From: Streptococcus sp. bf_0095
GTDB lineage: Bacteria; Bacillota; Bacilli; Lactobacillales; Streptococcaceae
DNA: 64,000 nucleotides
Direction of reading: 5' to 3'
Assembly (NCBI RefSeq): GCF_004166885.1
Contig: NZ_RCYU01000003.1
Location: 1-64,000 of the forward strand
Part shown: positions 57,194 through 64,000 of the stretch, one piece after another
Layout of the letters: each line of letters begins with the position of its first letter
Position numbering within the stretch: the first letter of the stretch is position 1
The notes under the pieces: model-generated
Databases searched by the model: none
Seen by the model: the letters and a program-made list of their open reading frames with translations, nothing else
What the model was told of the DNA's origin: nothing
Position numbers and translations under genes: made by a program

Positions 57194-57240
57194 AAAAATC
57201 CCTTGGGTGCCAACTGTTTCGGGTACTCAAGGGATTTTTT
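57194..57240. terminator. Bidirectional terminator
   Basis: AAATCCCTTG pairs with CAAGGGATTT, flanked by A-rich and T-rich tracts, between convergent genes. Confidence 0.88.
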
Positions 57241-57280
57241 GTATATGGAGCTAAGAGCAACGGTCTAGCCTTGGTTTTCT

Positions 57281-58765
57281 TTATTTGCGGTACAAGCGAT
57301 CGTATTGGTAAACTGGATCCATGGTTACATGGATACCCAGTTTGCGAAGAACGTTCTTATCTTCGTCTGTCAACATCACTGTTGAATGAGCTTCGCTCCC
57401 TTTCAATCGACCTAATTCTTGCATGGCAAGATTAGCCTCTGGATGGTTCATGGCGGTAATGGCTAGGGCGATGAGGATTTCATTTGAATGGAGGCGAGGG
57501 TTGCGGCTGCCCAAGTGGTTGATCTTCAAGCCTTGGATTGGTTTCACATATTCTGGCTCAATCAACTTAGTTTCTTTATCAATATGGGCCAATTTCTTGA
57601 TGGCGTTGATGAGAACAGCTGCCGTTGGACCAAATAAGTCAGAGGTCTTACCTGTCACGATTTCTCCATTTGGTAATTCGAGGGCCAAGGCAGGATCACC
57701 AGTCTCTTCTTCTTTTTGGCGGGCAAGGATGGTGACTTGGCGATCTTTTGGTGAAATACCTAAGTCGTTCATCAAGAGTTCAATTTTCTTAATAGCCCCA
57801 CTGCCAACACGCTCCGCTTTCACATCCAGAATGGTTTGGTAGTAACGGCGGATAATTTCTTGCTTAGAGGCTTCAATCGCTGCGTCGTTGTCCACGATGG
57901 CAAAGCCGACCATGTTCACTCCCATATCCGTTGGGGAAGCGTAAGGAGATTCTCCGAGGATGCGTTCCAACATCCGCTTCAAGACAGGGAAGATTTCGAT
58001 ATCTCGGTTGTAGTTGACCGTTGTTTCGCCATAGGTTTGGAGGTGGAATGGGTCAATCATATTGACATCGTCTAGGTCTGCTGTCGCTGCTTCATAGGCC
58101 AAATTCACTGGGTGGTGCAAAGGCAAGTTCCAAACTGGGAAAGTTTCGAACTTAGCATAACCAGATTTGATACCATTCAGTTGGTCATGGTACATATTGG
58201 ACATGCAAGTGGCCAATTTACCAGAACCAGGACCAGGAGCTGTCACGACAACGAGATTGCGGCTAGTCTGAATATAGTCGTTTTTCCCCATTCCCTCAGG
58301 AGAAATGATGTGATCCATATCCGTTGGGTAGCCCTTGATTGGGTAGTGGAGGTAAGAGGCGATGCCATTCTTTTCCAACTGTTTACGAAAAACATCTGCG
58401 GCTGGTTGACCAGCATACTGAGTGATGACGACAGAACCAACATAGATGCCCAATTCGTTGAATTTATCGATCAAGCGAAAGACCTCTTGGTCATAAGAGA
58501 TTCCTAGGTCACCACGTGCTTTTGAATGCTCAATGTTATTGGCATTAATAGCGATAACAATCTCCACTTGGTCACGAAGTTCTTGGAGAAGCTTAATTTT
58601 GTTATCTGGCTCATAACCAGGAAGGACACGAGCGGCGTGGAAATCTTCCAACATTTTTCCCCCAAACTCTAGGTAGAGCTTGCCATCAAATTGGTTGATG
58701 CGCTCGAGGATGTGATCGCGTTGCAAATTCAAATACTTTTCGGAACTAAAAGCTTGTTTCTTCAT
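57281..58765 (-). CDS. DUF1846-family protein
   Basis: 494 aa, the usual length of this family. Conserved stretches: [40 protein letters not shown] and [18 protein letters not shown], a nucleotide-binding-like loop. Structure-based work suggests an ATP-dependent or metal-bound enzyme, but the substrate is unknown. Monocistronic with strong codon bias, implying good expression. Confidence 0.9.
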   Translation of the reverse strand: MKKQAFSSEKYLNLQRDHILERINQFDGKLYLEFGGKMLEDFHAARVLPGYEPDNKIKLLQELRDQVEIVIAINANNIEHSKARGDLGISYDQEVFRLIDKFNELGIYVGSVVITQYAGQPAADVFRKQLEKNGIASYLHYPIKGYPTDMDHIISPEGMGKNDYIQTSRNLVVVTAPGPGSGKLATCMSNMYHDQLNGIKSGYAKFETFPVWNLPLHHPVNLAYEAATADLDDVNMIDPFHLQTYGETTVNYNRDIEIFPVLKRMLERILGESPYASPTDMGVNMVGFAIVDNDAAIEASKQEIIRRYYQTILDVKAERVGSGAIKKIELLMNDLGISPKDRQVTILARQKEEETGDPALALELPNGEIVTGKTSDLFGPTAAVLINAIKKLAHIDKETKLIEPEYVKPIQGLKINHLGSRNPRLHSNEILIALAITAMNHPEANLAMQELGRLKGSEAHSTVMLTDEDKNVLRKLGIHVTMDPVYQYDRLYRK

Positions 58766-58877
58766 TTAAACCTCCAATAAAGAAGCGAGGGTGATCTTTA
58801 GCGGTGCTCCGCCTTTCACATAGGGGAAAGGGGAGTGCAAAAGAACACCCGTTGCAATATTCATTCAGTATTATATC

Positions 58878-58904
58878 AAAAAAACCCCAAAATGGGGGTT
58901 TAAA
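58878..58904 (-). terminator. pepA terminator
   Basis: Read leftward: AACCCCCATTTTGGGGTT followed by a T-run, 20 nt past the pepA stop. The rest of 58766-58924 is the upstream region of the DUF1846 gene, with nothing else recognised. Confidence 0.8.
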
Positions 58905-58924
58905 ACAATTATTTTGGAAAAATA

Positions 58925-59989
58925 TTAATAATTCTTAATTAAATCAACGGTTGAACGATCCAATTTTTTGACCAAGGCTTGAAGGAAGGCTTGGGCTTGA
59001 AGGAAGTCATCCATAGCGTAGAGGGTTTGGTGGGAGTGGATGTAGCGTGCGCAGACTCCGATGGTAGTAGATGGCACACCACCACTTCGTAAGTGGGCTA
59101 CTCCAGCATCCGTTCCGCCTTTTCCACAGTAGTATTGGTACTTGATGCCGGCTTCTTCAGCGGTGGTGAGGAGGAAGTCCTTCATATTTGGCAACATGAG
59201 GTGACCTGGATCAAAGAAGCGAAGGAGGATTCCCTCACCGATAGCTCCTTGGCCCCCGTAGACATCTGCAGCGGGAGAGCAGTCAACAGCTAGGAAGATT
59301 TCTGGATCAAACTTGGTCACAGAAGTCCCAGCACCGCGCAGTCCGACTTCTTCTTGGACAGTTGCTCCGACATAGAGTTCGTTTGCTAGGGCTTGTCCAG
59401 AAAGGGCTTGTGCCAATTCGCTGACCATCAAGACCCCATAACGGTTGTCCCAAGCTTTGGAGATGATGTTTTTCTGATTGGCCGTTAAGATTGCAGTGCT
59501 TTCAGGGACCAAGGTGTCGCCTGGACGGATTCCAAAGCTCTCGGCTTCTTCTTTGTTGGCAAAGCCACCATCAAAGACAATATCCCCGATTGCTGGAAGG
59601 GCAGGACCGTTTGCGCCACGTGTCAAATGCGGAGGAACAGATCCAGAAATGACAGGGTAGGAATGGCCATCGCGTGTCAAAAGGGTGAAACGTTGGCTGC
59701 TGACCACCATAGGGTTCCAACCACCGATTTCCACCACGCGGAAGGTGCCGTCTGCCTTGATCTCACTGATCATAAAGCCAACTTCATCCATATGGCCTGC
59801 GACCATGATGCGAGGAGCATCAGCCGCTTCTGAGTGGCGTACCCCAAAAATGCTTCCCAAGCCGTCTGTGACCACTTCATCCACATGTGGGGTGATCTGT
59901 TTGCGTAGATAATCGCGAACAGGCGCTTCGTGGCCAGAGATGGCAGGAAGTTCTGTTACTTCTTTGATTTTAGAAAATAAATCAGTCAT
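58925..59989 (-). CDS. pepA: Glutamyl aminopeptidase, M42 family
   Basis: 354 aa cytosolic metallo-aminopeptidase that removes N-terminal Glu/Asp. Metal and catalytic motifs: AGHMDEVGFM (~66-75), SKAWDNRYG, VQEEVGLRGAG (catalytic Glu pair), LAVDCSPAAD and a C-terminal CARYIHSHQ histidine. M42 enzymes form tetrahedral dodecamers. Confidence 0.95.
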   Translation of the reverse strand: MTDLFSKIKEVTELPAISGHEAPVRDYLRKQITPHVDEVVTDGLGSIFGVRHSEAADAPRIMVAGHMDEVGFMISEIKADGTFRVVEIGGWNPMVVSSQRFTLLTRDGHSYPVISGSVPPHLTRGANGPALPAIGDIVFDGGFANKEEAESFGIRPGDTLVPESTAILTANQKNIISKAWDNRYGVLMVSELAQALSGQALANELYVGATVQEEVGLRGAGTSVTKFDPEIFLAVDCSPAADVYGGQGAIGEGILLRFFDPGHLMLPNMKDFLLTTAEEAGIKYQYYCGKGGTDAGVAHLRSGGVPSTTIGVCARYIHSHQTLYAMDDFLQAQAFLQALVKKLDRSTVDLIKNY

Positions 59990-60099
59990 AAGTTACCTTC
60001 TTTCTGATTGTTATTTTATCACTTTTTTAGTCGAGATGGTAGTGGCAGTTGACGGGGATGAAAGCAGATCGTCATGATGGGGAGAACTATTCTCCTTCG

Positions 60100-60135
60100 T
60101 TGTCCCAGCTTGTATTTTGTGTTACAATATGAGGT
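60100..60135 (+). promoter_or_regulatory. Promoter of DUF4651 operon, possibly leaderless
   Basis: TTGTCC, 17 nt, TACAAT (60123-60128). The start codon at 60136 is only 7 nt past the -10, so the transcript would begin at or next to the AUG. Confidence 0.6.
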
Positions 60136-60426
60136 ATGAAAGCTAAAAAAATCATTTTATCTAGCCTTGCAGCAGCTAGTGCAAGTGCTCTTGCCCTTGG
60201 GGCCTATAAAATTGCCAAAGATCAAAAACGTCTGCGGACGCAAGAAGAGTTAGTCGCAGAAGTCCGTGAGCAAATGGAGAATATGGGGAAGATTGCGACC
60301 CTTTATGTGGAACTCTATGAATCAAACGAAGAGCGTCTGGTAGGAGGGCTCATTTTTGAAGATGAGCGCCACTATCGCTTTGTCTATGAAGAGGGCCTCC
60401 TTCACTATGAAGAGGAAAAACTATGA
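60136..60426 (+). CDS. DUF4651-family membrane-anchored protein
   Basis: 96 aa. An N-terminal hydrophobic anchor (ILSSLAAASASALALGAYKI) is followed by a charged helical region and a small beta-type domain (RLVGGLIFEDERHYRFVYEE). I recall it as DUF4651 in streptococci; function unknown. It overlaps the thioredoxin gene by 4 nt. There is no ribosome binding site at a normal distance. Confidence 0.8.
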   Translation: MKAKKIILSSLAAASASALALGAYKIAKDQKRLRTQEELVAEVREQMENMGKIATLYVELYESNEERLVGGLIFEDERHYRFVYEEGLLHYEEEKL

Positions 60427-60740
60427 TCATTCCACAGTCTTTAGAGGAGTTAGCTAGCTACGTCGAGCAAGAAGGAAAGAAGGTTTTCTTCTTTTCAGCG
60501 GATTGGTGTGGCGATTGTCGGTATATCCAGCCCTTTTTGCCAGAGATTGAAGCGGAAAACCCTGAATTTACCTTCATTTTGGTCGACAGAGACCAGTATC
60601 TAGATCTGGCTAAGCTTTGGGATATCTATGGTATTCCGAGTTTGGTGGTCCTAGACGGGGATCGGGAACTGGGGCGTTTCGTCAATCGTGATCGCAAAAC
60701 CAAGGCTCAGATTTCAGAATTTTTAGCAGGATTGAAGTAG
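60423..60740 (+). CDS. Thioredoxin-family protein
   Basis: 105 aa thioredoxin fold with active site ADWCGDCRYIQP (CxxC = CGDC, ~28-31) and the cis-proline region IYGIPSLVV. No signal peptide, so cytoplasmic. The CGDC active site differs from CGPC of TrxA, so it may be a specialised disulfide reductase. Middle gene of DUF4651-trx-ytpR. Confidence 0.9.
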   Translation: MIIPQSLEELASYVEQEGKKVFFFSADWCGDCRYIQPFLPEIEAENPEFTFILVDRDQYLDLAKLWDIYGIPSLVVLDGDRELGRFVNRDRKTKAQISEFLAGLK

Positions 60741-60754
60741 GAGAAAGAGAAAGA

Positions 60755-61381
60755 ATGATTGTAACCTATAATAAAGAACAAGTCGGCGACGTCTTAATGA
60801 TTACCTTGAAAAACAGTGGGGATGCCAAGTTAGCAGTAGATCGTAAAGGCAAAGTAGCCCGTGTCTACCGTGAAGACAAGCAAGAAACCGTAGCCTGGAA
60901 TATTTTTGAGGCTTCGACCTTCTTTGCCCTTGAAGGCAAGGGGCAAATTTTCTTGAGTGATGAGCAGGTTGCACGCCTCAATCAAGAATTACAGGATGAA
61001 GGATTTGCAGAGGTCTTGGTCAATGACAAGGAGCCTAAGTTTGTCGTGGGGCAAATTGTGGAAATGGTGGCTCATCCAGATAGTGACCACCTCAACATCT
61101 GCCAAGTGGCTGTCGGATCAGACAAGACAGTTCAAATCGTAGCAGGTGCGCCAAATGCGCGTGAAGGTCTCAAGACGATTGTGGCTCTTCCAGGTGCCAT
61201 GATGCCAGATGGCAGCTTGATTTTCCCAGGAGCCCTTCGTGGAGAAAAGAGCTTTGGCATGATGTGTAGTCCACGCGAATTGCACTTGCCAAATGCTCCA
61301 CAAAAACGTGGGATTATCGAATTGCAAGATACAGAAGAGGTGGGAACTCCGTTTGACCCTGCCCGTCACTGGCAAGGATAA
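60755..61381 (+). CDS. YtpR-like tRNA-binding-domain protein
   Basis: 208 aa. An N-terminal DUF4479 part (~1-90) is followed by an OB-fold tRNA-binding domain (VGQIVEMVAHPDSDHLNICQ, then KTIVALPGAMMPDG), as at the N-terminus of PheT. Widely conserved with a neighbouring thioredoxin; role unsettled. Repeat B copy 2 begins right after the stop. Confidence 0.9.
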   Translation: MIVTYNKEQVGDVLMITLKNSGDAKLAVDRKGKVARVYREDKQETVAWNIFEASTFFALEGKGQIFLSDEQVARLNQELQDEGFAEVLVNDKEPKFVVGQIVEMVAHPDSDHLNICQVAVGSDKTVQIVAGAPNAREGLKTIVALPGAMMPDGSLIFPGALRGEKSFGMMCSPRELHLPNAPQKRGIIELQDTEEVGTPFDPARHWQG

Positions 61382-61382
61382 G

Positions 61383-61560
61383 AGAGTGGGACAGAAATCG
61401 GTAATTCGTTAGAATTCGATTTCGTCGTCCCACCTCCGCACAGTTGAGTAGGGCTGTAAAAGCTGATGAAATCAGCGTAGTAGAGCCCACTCAACCACTG
61501 CGCCTTGCTCGACAATCCAAAAACAATTGAGAGGCTAGGACTTTTGTCCCAGTTTCTTTT
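61383..61560 (+). repeat. Structured intergenic repeat, family B copy 2
   Basis: Same orientation as 45231-45410, ~96% identical. The inner hairpin GCTGAT/ATCAGC is perfect here but has a G-T pair in copy 1. It again directly follows a gene end and finishes with a T-run, so a role as a mobile terminator is plausible. Confidence 0.85.
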
Positions 61561-61588
61561 TTATTTTTTCCTCAAATGGCTAAAAAAC

Positions 61589-61596
61589 TACGAATT
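61589..61596 (+). promoter_or_regulatory. cin-box (ComX promoter) of ssbB
   Basis: TACGAATT, seven of eight bases of the TACGAATA box, 29 nt before the ssbB start. The flanking sequence CGAATTATATAAGTAGGAGG parallels that of comGA. Confidence 0.85.
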
Positions 61597-61617
61597 ATAT
61601 AAGTAGGAGGAAGAAAT

Positions 61618-62013
61618 ATGTACAATAAAGTAATTTTAATCGGGCGCCTTGTGGCTGACCTAGAGCTTCATAAGACCAGTACGGATAAGTCCGTTTCGCG
61701 TGCGACCCTGGCTGTCAATCGTCGTTACAAGGATCAAAATGGCGAGCGGGAGGCGGACTTTATCACTCTCGTGGTCTGGGGGAAATTAGCAGAGACCCTT
61801 GTCTCCTATGCCAATAAAGGGAGTTTGCTTTCTGTGGACGGTGAGCTTCGAACCAGACGCTATGAGAAGAATGGAATGACCCAATATGTGACAGAGGTAC
61901 TCTGTCAAGGCTTCCAGCTCTTAGAAAGTCGTGCTCAACGAGCGATGCGGGCCAATGGAGCAGGAGGAGATCTAGCGGATCTCATCCTGGAAGAGGAAGA
62001 GCTTCCCTTTTAA
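61618..62013 (+). CDS. ssbB: Competence-induced single-stranded DNA-binding protein
   Basis: 131 aa OB-fold protein (MYNKVILIGRLVADLELHKT), shorter than housekeeping SSB, with the acidic tip EEEELPF. Protects incoming single strands during transformation. The cin-box upstream identifies it as SsbB rather than SsbA. The ribosome binding site is GTAGGAGGAAG. Confidence 0.95.
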   Translation: MYNKVILIGRLVADLELHKTSTDKSVSRATLAVNRRYKDQNGEREADFITLVVWGKLAETLVSYANKGSLLSVDGELRTRRYEKNGMTQYVTEVLCQGFQLLESRAQRAMRANGAGGDLADLILEEEELPF

Positions 62014-62023
62014 CAGAAGAGAA

Positions 62024-62056
62024 CGGTGCAGCTGGTCAGCTGTGTCGTTTTTTCTT
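62024..62056 (+). terminator. ssbB terminator
   Basis: AACGGTGCAGCTG pairs with CAGCTGTGTCGTT (internal G-T pairs and mismatches), followed by a T-run. Confidence 0.75.
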
Positions 62057-62136
62057 TTTCGAAACTTCTCACGGAAGTTGCAGGGGTAAGTCATCATATG
62101 GATTTATGAGTAAAACGCATTCATTTCCTAAAGACC

Positions 62137-62215
62137 TTCAAGCTCTTGATAAAAAATGATATAATACAAGGTATTAAATACGAACAAAAAATCTTTATAT
62201 AGTAAAATGGTTCGT
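62137..62215 (+). promoter_or_regulatory. Promoter and inverted repeat upstream of sugar-sensor operon
   Basis: TTCAAG, 17 nt, TATAAT (62160-62165). Downstream, ACGAAC (62180-62185) and GTTCGT (62210-62215) form an inverted pair 24 nt apart, a possible operator for the system's own regulator. Confidence 0.5.
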
Positions 62216-62234
62216 TCTTTTAAGAGGAGAAGAG

Positions 62235-63221
62235 ATGGGGTTAGAAGAGGAAGCTGTTCAAAAGAAACACAATCGAGTGATGATCTATACGATATTTTGG
62301 AGCCTGGTTTTTGTGGTAGTGGTCATCTATTTGAATGCTAGCCAACTAAAACCGGTAAAAGGGCAGATGCGGATTGGTGTGACCTACATGACCATGAACA
62401 ATGAATTCTACCAAACACTGAATGCAGAGATTGAACGAGTGGCTGACGAAAAAGGGGATTTGCTTCTAGTTCGTAATCCAGAATTGGACGAGGAAAAACA
62501 AAGTCAGCAAATAGATTATTTTCGTCAACAAAAGGTCAATGTGATTGTAATTAACCCCGTCAAAGGAGATAGCCCTAAAATCATTGCTTCCCTGAAGCGA
62601 GCTCGAGAGGCAGGGATTAAAATCATTGCAGTGGATAGTCAGCTCAGCCATTTCACGGTGGATGCCAGTGTGGTGTCTGATAATTACCAAGCCGGGGTCT
62701 TGGTCGCCCAGCGCCTGATGAAGCAGAAAAATGAGGCGAAGATCCTACTCTTAGAGCATAAGGGGACGGTATCGGCAGAGCAACGGATCCAAGGATTCTT
62801 AGATACCATCCAGTCGAAGCCTGCCTATCAGATTGTTGGGAGAGAAGAGACTCGTGGGCAAACGGAATTGGCCCTGCCAGCTGTTTCCCAGGTCATTCAG
62901 GATGGTCTGGTATTTGATACTGTCGTGGCCTTAAATGATCGGGCAGCTATCGGAGCCCTAGCGGCCATCAAGGAAAACCAATTAGCTCTGCCGATTTCTA
63001 TCTATGGAATCGATGGCTCTCCGGATATGAAGGTCTTACTCTCGACGACGGATGATATCGAAGGGACGGTTGCCCAATCTCCTCTTAAAATGGGGAGACA
63101 GGTGATGCAAGTAATTGAGTGCATGAGGACAGGAAAACCCTACAAGGAACAATATAAGATCCCAGTAGAGATGATTGATAAGGATAATGTTGACCACTAT
63201 GATGTCAACGGGTGGCAGTAA
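62235..63221 (+). CDS. Membrane-anchored periplasmic-binding-protein-like sensor component
   Basis: 328 aa. One N-terminal membrane helix (~15-35) is uncleaved-looking and lacks a lipobox. Residues ~45-325 form a type 1 periplasmic-binding fold (RIGVTYMTMNNEFYQTLNAE, VIVINPVKGDS, VVALNDRAAIGALAAI, IYGIDGSPD) as in ribose/galactose-binding proteins. No ABC genes follow; a histidine kinase overlaps its stop in TAATG. It probably binds a sugar outside and passes the signal to that kinase. Confidence 0.88.
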   Translation: MGLEEEAVQKKHNRVMIYTIFWSLVFVVVVIYLNASQLKPVKGQMRIGVTYMTMNNEFYQTLNAEIERVADEKGDLLLVRNPELDEEKQSQQIDYFRQQKVNVIVINPVKGDSPKIIASLKRAREAGIKIIAVDSQLSHFTVDASVVSDNYQAGVLVAQRLMKQKNEAKILLLEHKGTVSAEQRIQGFLDTIQSKPAYQIVGREETRGQTELALPAVSQVIQDGLVFDTVVALNDRAAIGALAAIKENQLALPISIYGIDGSPDMKVLLSTTDDIEGTVAQSPLKMGRQVMQVIECMRTGKPYKEQYKIPVEMIDKDNVDHYDVNGWQ

Positions 63222-64000
63222 TGACCAAGCTTCGTGGCATTCGTTATAGTTTGATTTTGCTAAAAATCATTAATTTTATCGCCATCTTATTTAGCAGTTC
63301 CCTCTACTTGCATGCGACCAATTACATCATTGCCAAGGGGCAAGGGTATCAATTATTGGAGCAATTAAGAGAAATACCGAGTTCACCAGCTCAGAATTTT
63401 TGGATCTCCATCCTTCTTTTTGGAGGGATTCTTCTCATTACCTTTTATCGGATGCGTCAAGGGACACAGGAGTGGTCGGTTTTTGACAAATGGAATATTC
63501 TAGAAATACTGCTGATGCTAGGCGTCATGATGGCCCTCAGCTTCTCCTATAATGGGATCATCCTCTTGGTATTTGCCGATATCTTTTATGGTTCCAAAGA
63601 GTTTAGTAGTTCCAAGGACAGACGCTATTGGTTTGCCTTTATCCTTCTAAGTTTCATAGTCCTCCTTGTGACCAATTATGACATTCTTTCTCTAGTTGTG
63701 CAGTTGCCTTCGCTAGATGCCTATATTGCCTTCTATCCTTCATCAATTCGGATGCTCATCCTATTCGCTAAAAATGCGCTAGCTTCTTTAAATATGGTTG
63801 TCTTTATTATTTCTCTTCTCTTTTACATTTTATCGGTAGTGGCAGAGCACCATCGGATTGAAAAAGAGTTAGAAATGGTTTCGCAGGTTAATACGGAATT
63901 AAATAGCTACATGGCCCTTTCGGAAAAGATTGCGGAGGATCGGGAGCGCAAGCGAATAGCACGGGAAATTCATGATACTCTGGGCCATGCCTTGACGGGT
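63221..64000 (+). CDS. Sensor histidine kinase, DesK/NarX type (truncated by window end)
   Basis: 260 codons are visible and the gene runs off the right edge. The protein begins MTKLRGIRYSLILLKIINFI and has about six membrane helices. A coiled linker follows, then the HisKA_3 phosphorylation motif RKRIAREIHDTLGHALTG at the very end, with the phosphoacceptor His in EIHD. Kinases of this class pair with LuxR-type regulators, which should lie just right of the window. Confidence 0.9.
   Translation, partial: MTKLRGIRYSLILLKIINFIAILFSSSLYLHATNYIIAKGQGYQLLEQLREIPSSPAQNFWISILLFGGILLITFYRMRQGTQEWSVFDKWNILEILLMLGVMMALSFSYNGIILLVFADIFYGSKEFSSSKDRRYWFAFILLSFIVLLVTNYDILSLVVQLPSLDAYIAFYPSSIRMLILFAKNALASLNMVVFIISLLFYILSVVAEHHRIEKELEMVSQVNTELNSYMALSEKIAEDRERKRIAREIHDTLGHALTG

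Overview
The window is chromosomal DNA of a low-GC Gram-positive coccus, almost certainly a mitis/sanguinis-group Streptococcus. I favour something close to S. parasanguinis, but that name is a guess from gene content. Support comes from the tRNA order, the adcRCBA zinc operon, the SP_2141-2145-type mannosidase block, the comG operon and ssbB with ComX-type cin-boxes, the fused folB-folK gene, and a BOX repeat.

Layout. 1-1044: twelve tRNA genes (Val, Gly, Ile, Glu, Ser, fMet, Phe, Tyr, Trp, His, Gln, Leu). 992-6445: a 5.36-kb integrative element bounded by a perfect 90-bp direct repeat of the tRNA-Leu 3' end and its terminator. It carries a tyrosine integrase, a DUF3173-type small protein, a Rep_trans/MobT-like relaxase, two accessory proteins, a Cro/CI-type repressor and a passenger SMR efflux gene. 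6523-10039: adcR-adcC-adcB-adcA (zinc uptake) under a double AdcR box. 10040-10969: a structured repeat and a small lipoprotein. 11030-27653: a contiguous host N-glycan locus with GH92, GH125 and GH38 mannosidases, a ROK protein, a GH20 hexosaminidase, a three-gene ABC importer with a cre site, and a YesL/YesM/YesN-type membrane protein and two-component system. 27706-40316: rlmA, tyrS, pbp1b, rpoB (with a structured leader) and rpoC. 40701-45211: a five-gene exopolysaccharide operon: UDP-GlcNAc 2-epimerase, a membrane protein with a degenerate GGDEF-like domain, a 46-aa membrane protein, a processive GT2 synthase and a GH8 hydrolase. 45570-50758: DUF1033, comGA-GG and a methyltransferase. 50807-52830: ackA and a CPBP protease. 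52838-56673: an attenuator-like leader and folP-folC-folE-folBK. 57016-61381: a small membrane protein, DUF1846, pepA, DUF4651, a thioredoxin and a YtpR-like protein. 61618-62013: ssbB. 62235-64000: a membrane-anchored sugar-binding-like protein and a truncated DesK-type histidine kinase.

How the parts fit. In the glycan locus the importer would bring in a complex N-glycan, the intracellular exo-mannosidases and hexosaminidase would strip it, and the two-component system plus CcpA would set expression. comG and ssbB share the same promoter box and belong to the late competence regulon. The exopolysaccharide operon is the most interesting part: its order resembles lactococcal yda and listerial pss clusters, but the c-di-GMP-receptor-like protein lacks both the GGDEF signature and the RxxD I-site. 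Two intergenic repeat families (10072-10230 with 56761-56919; 45231-45410 with 61383-61560) have conserved folds. One shows compensatory base changes in a hairpin stem.
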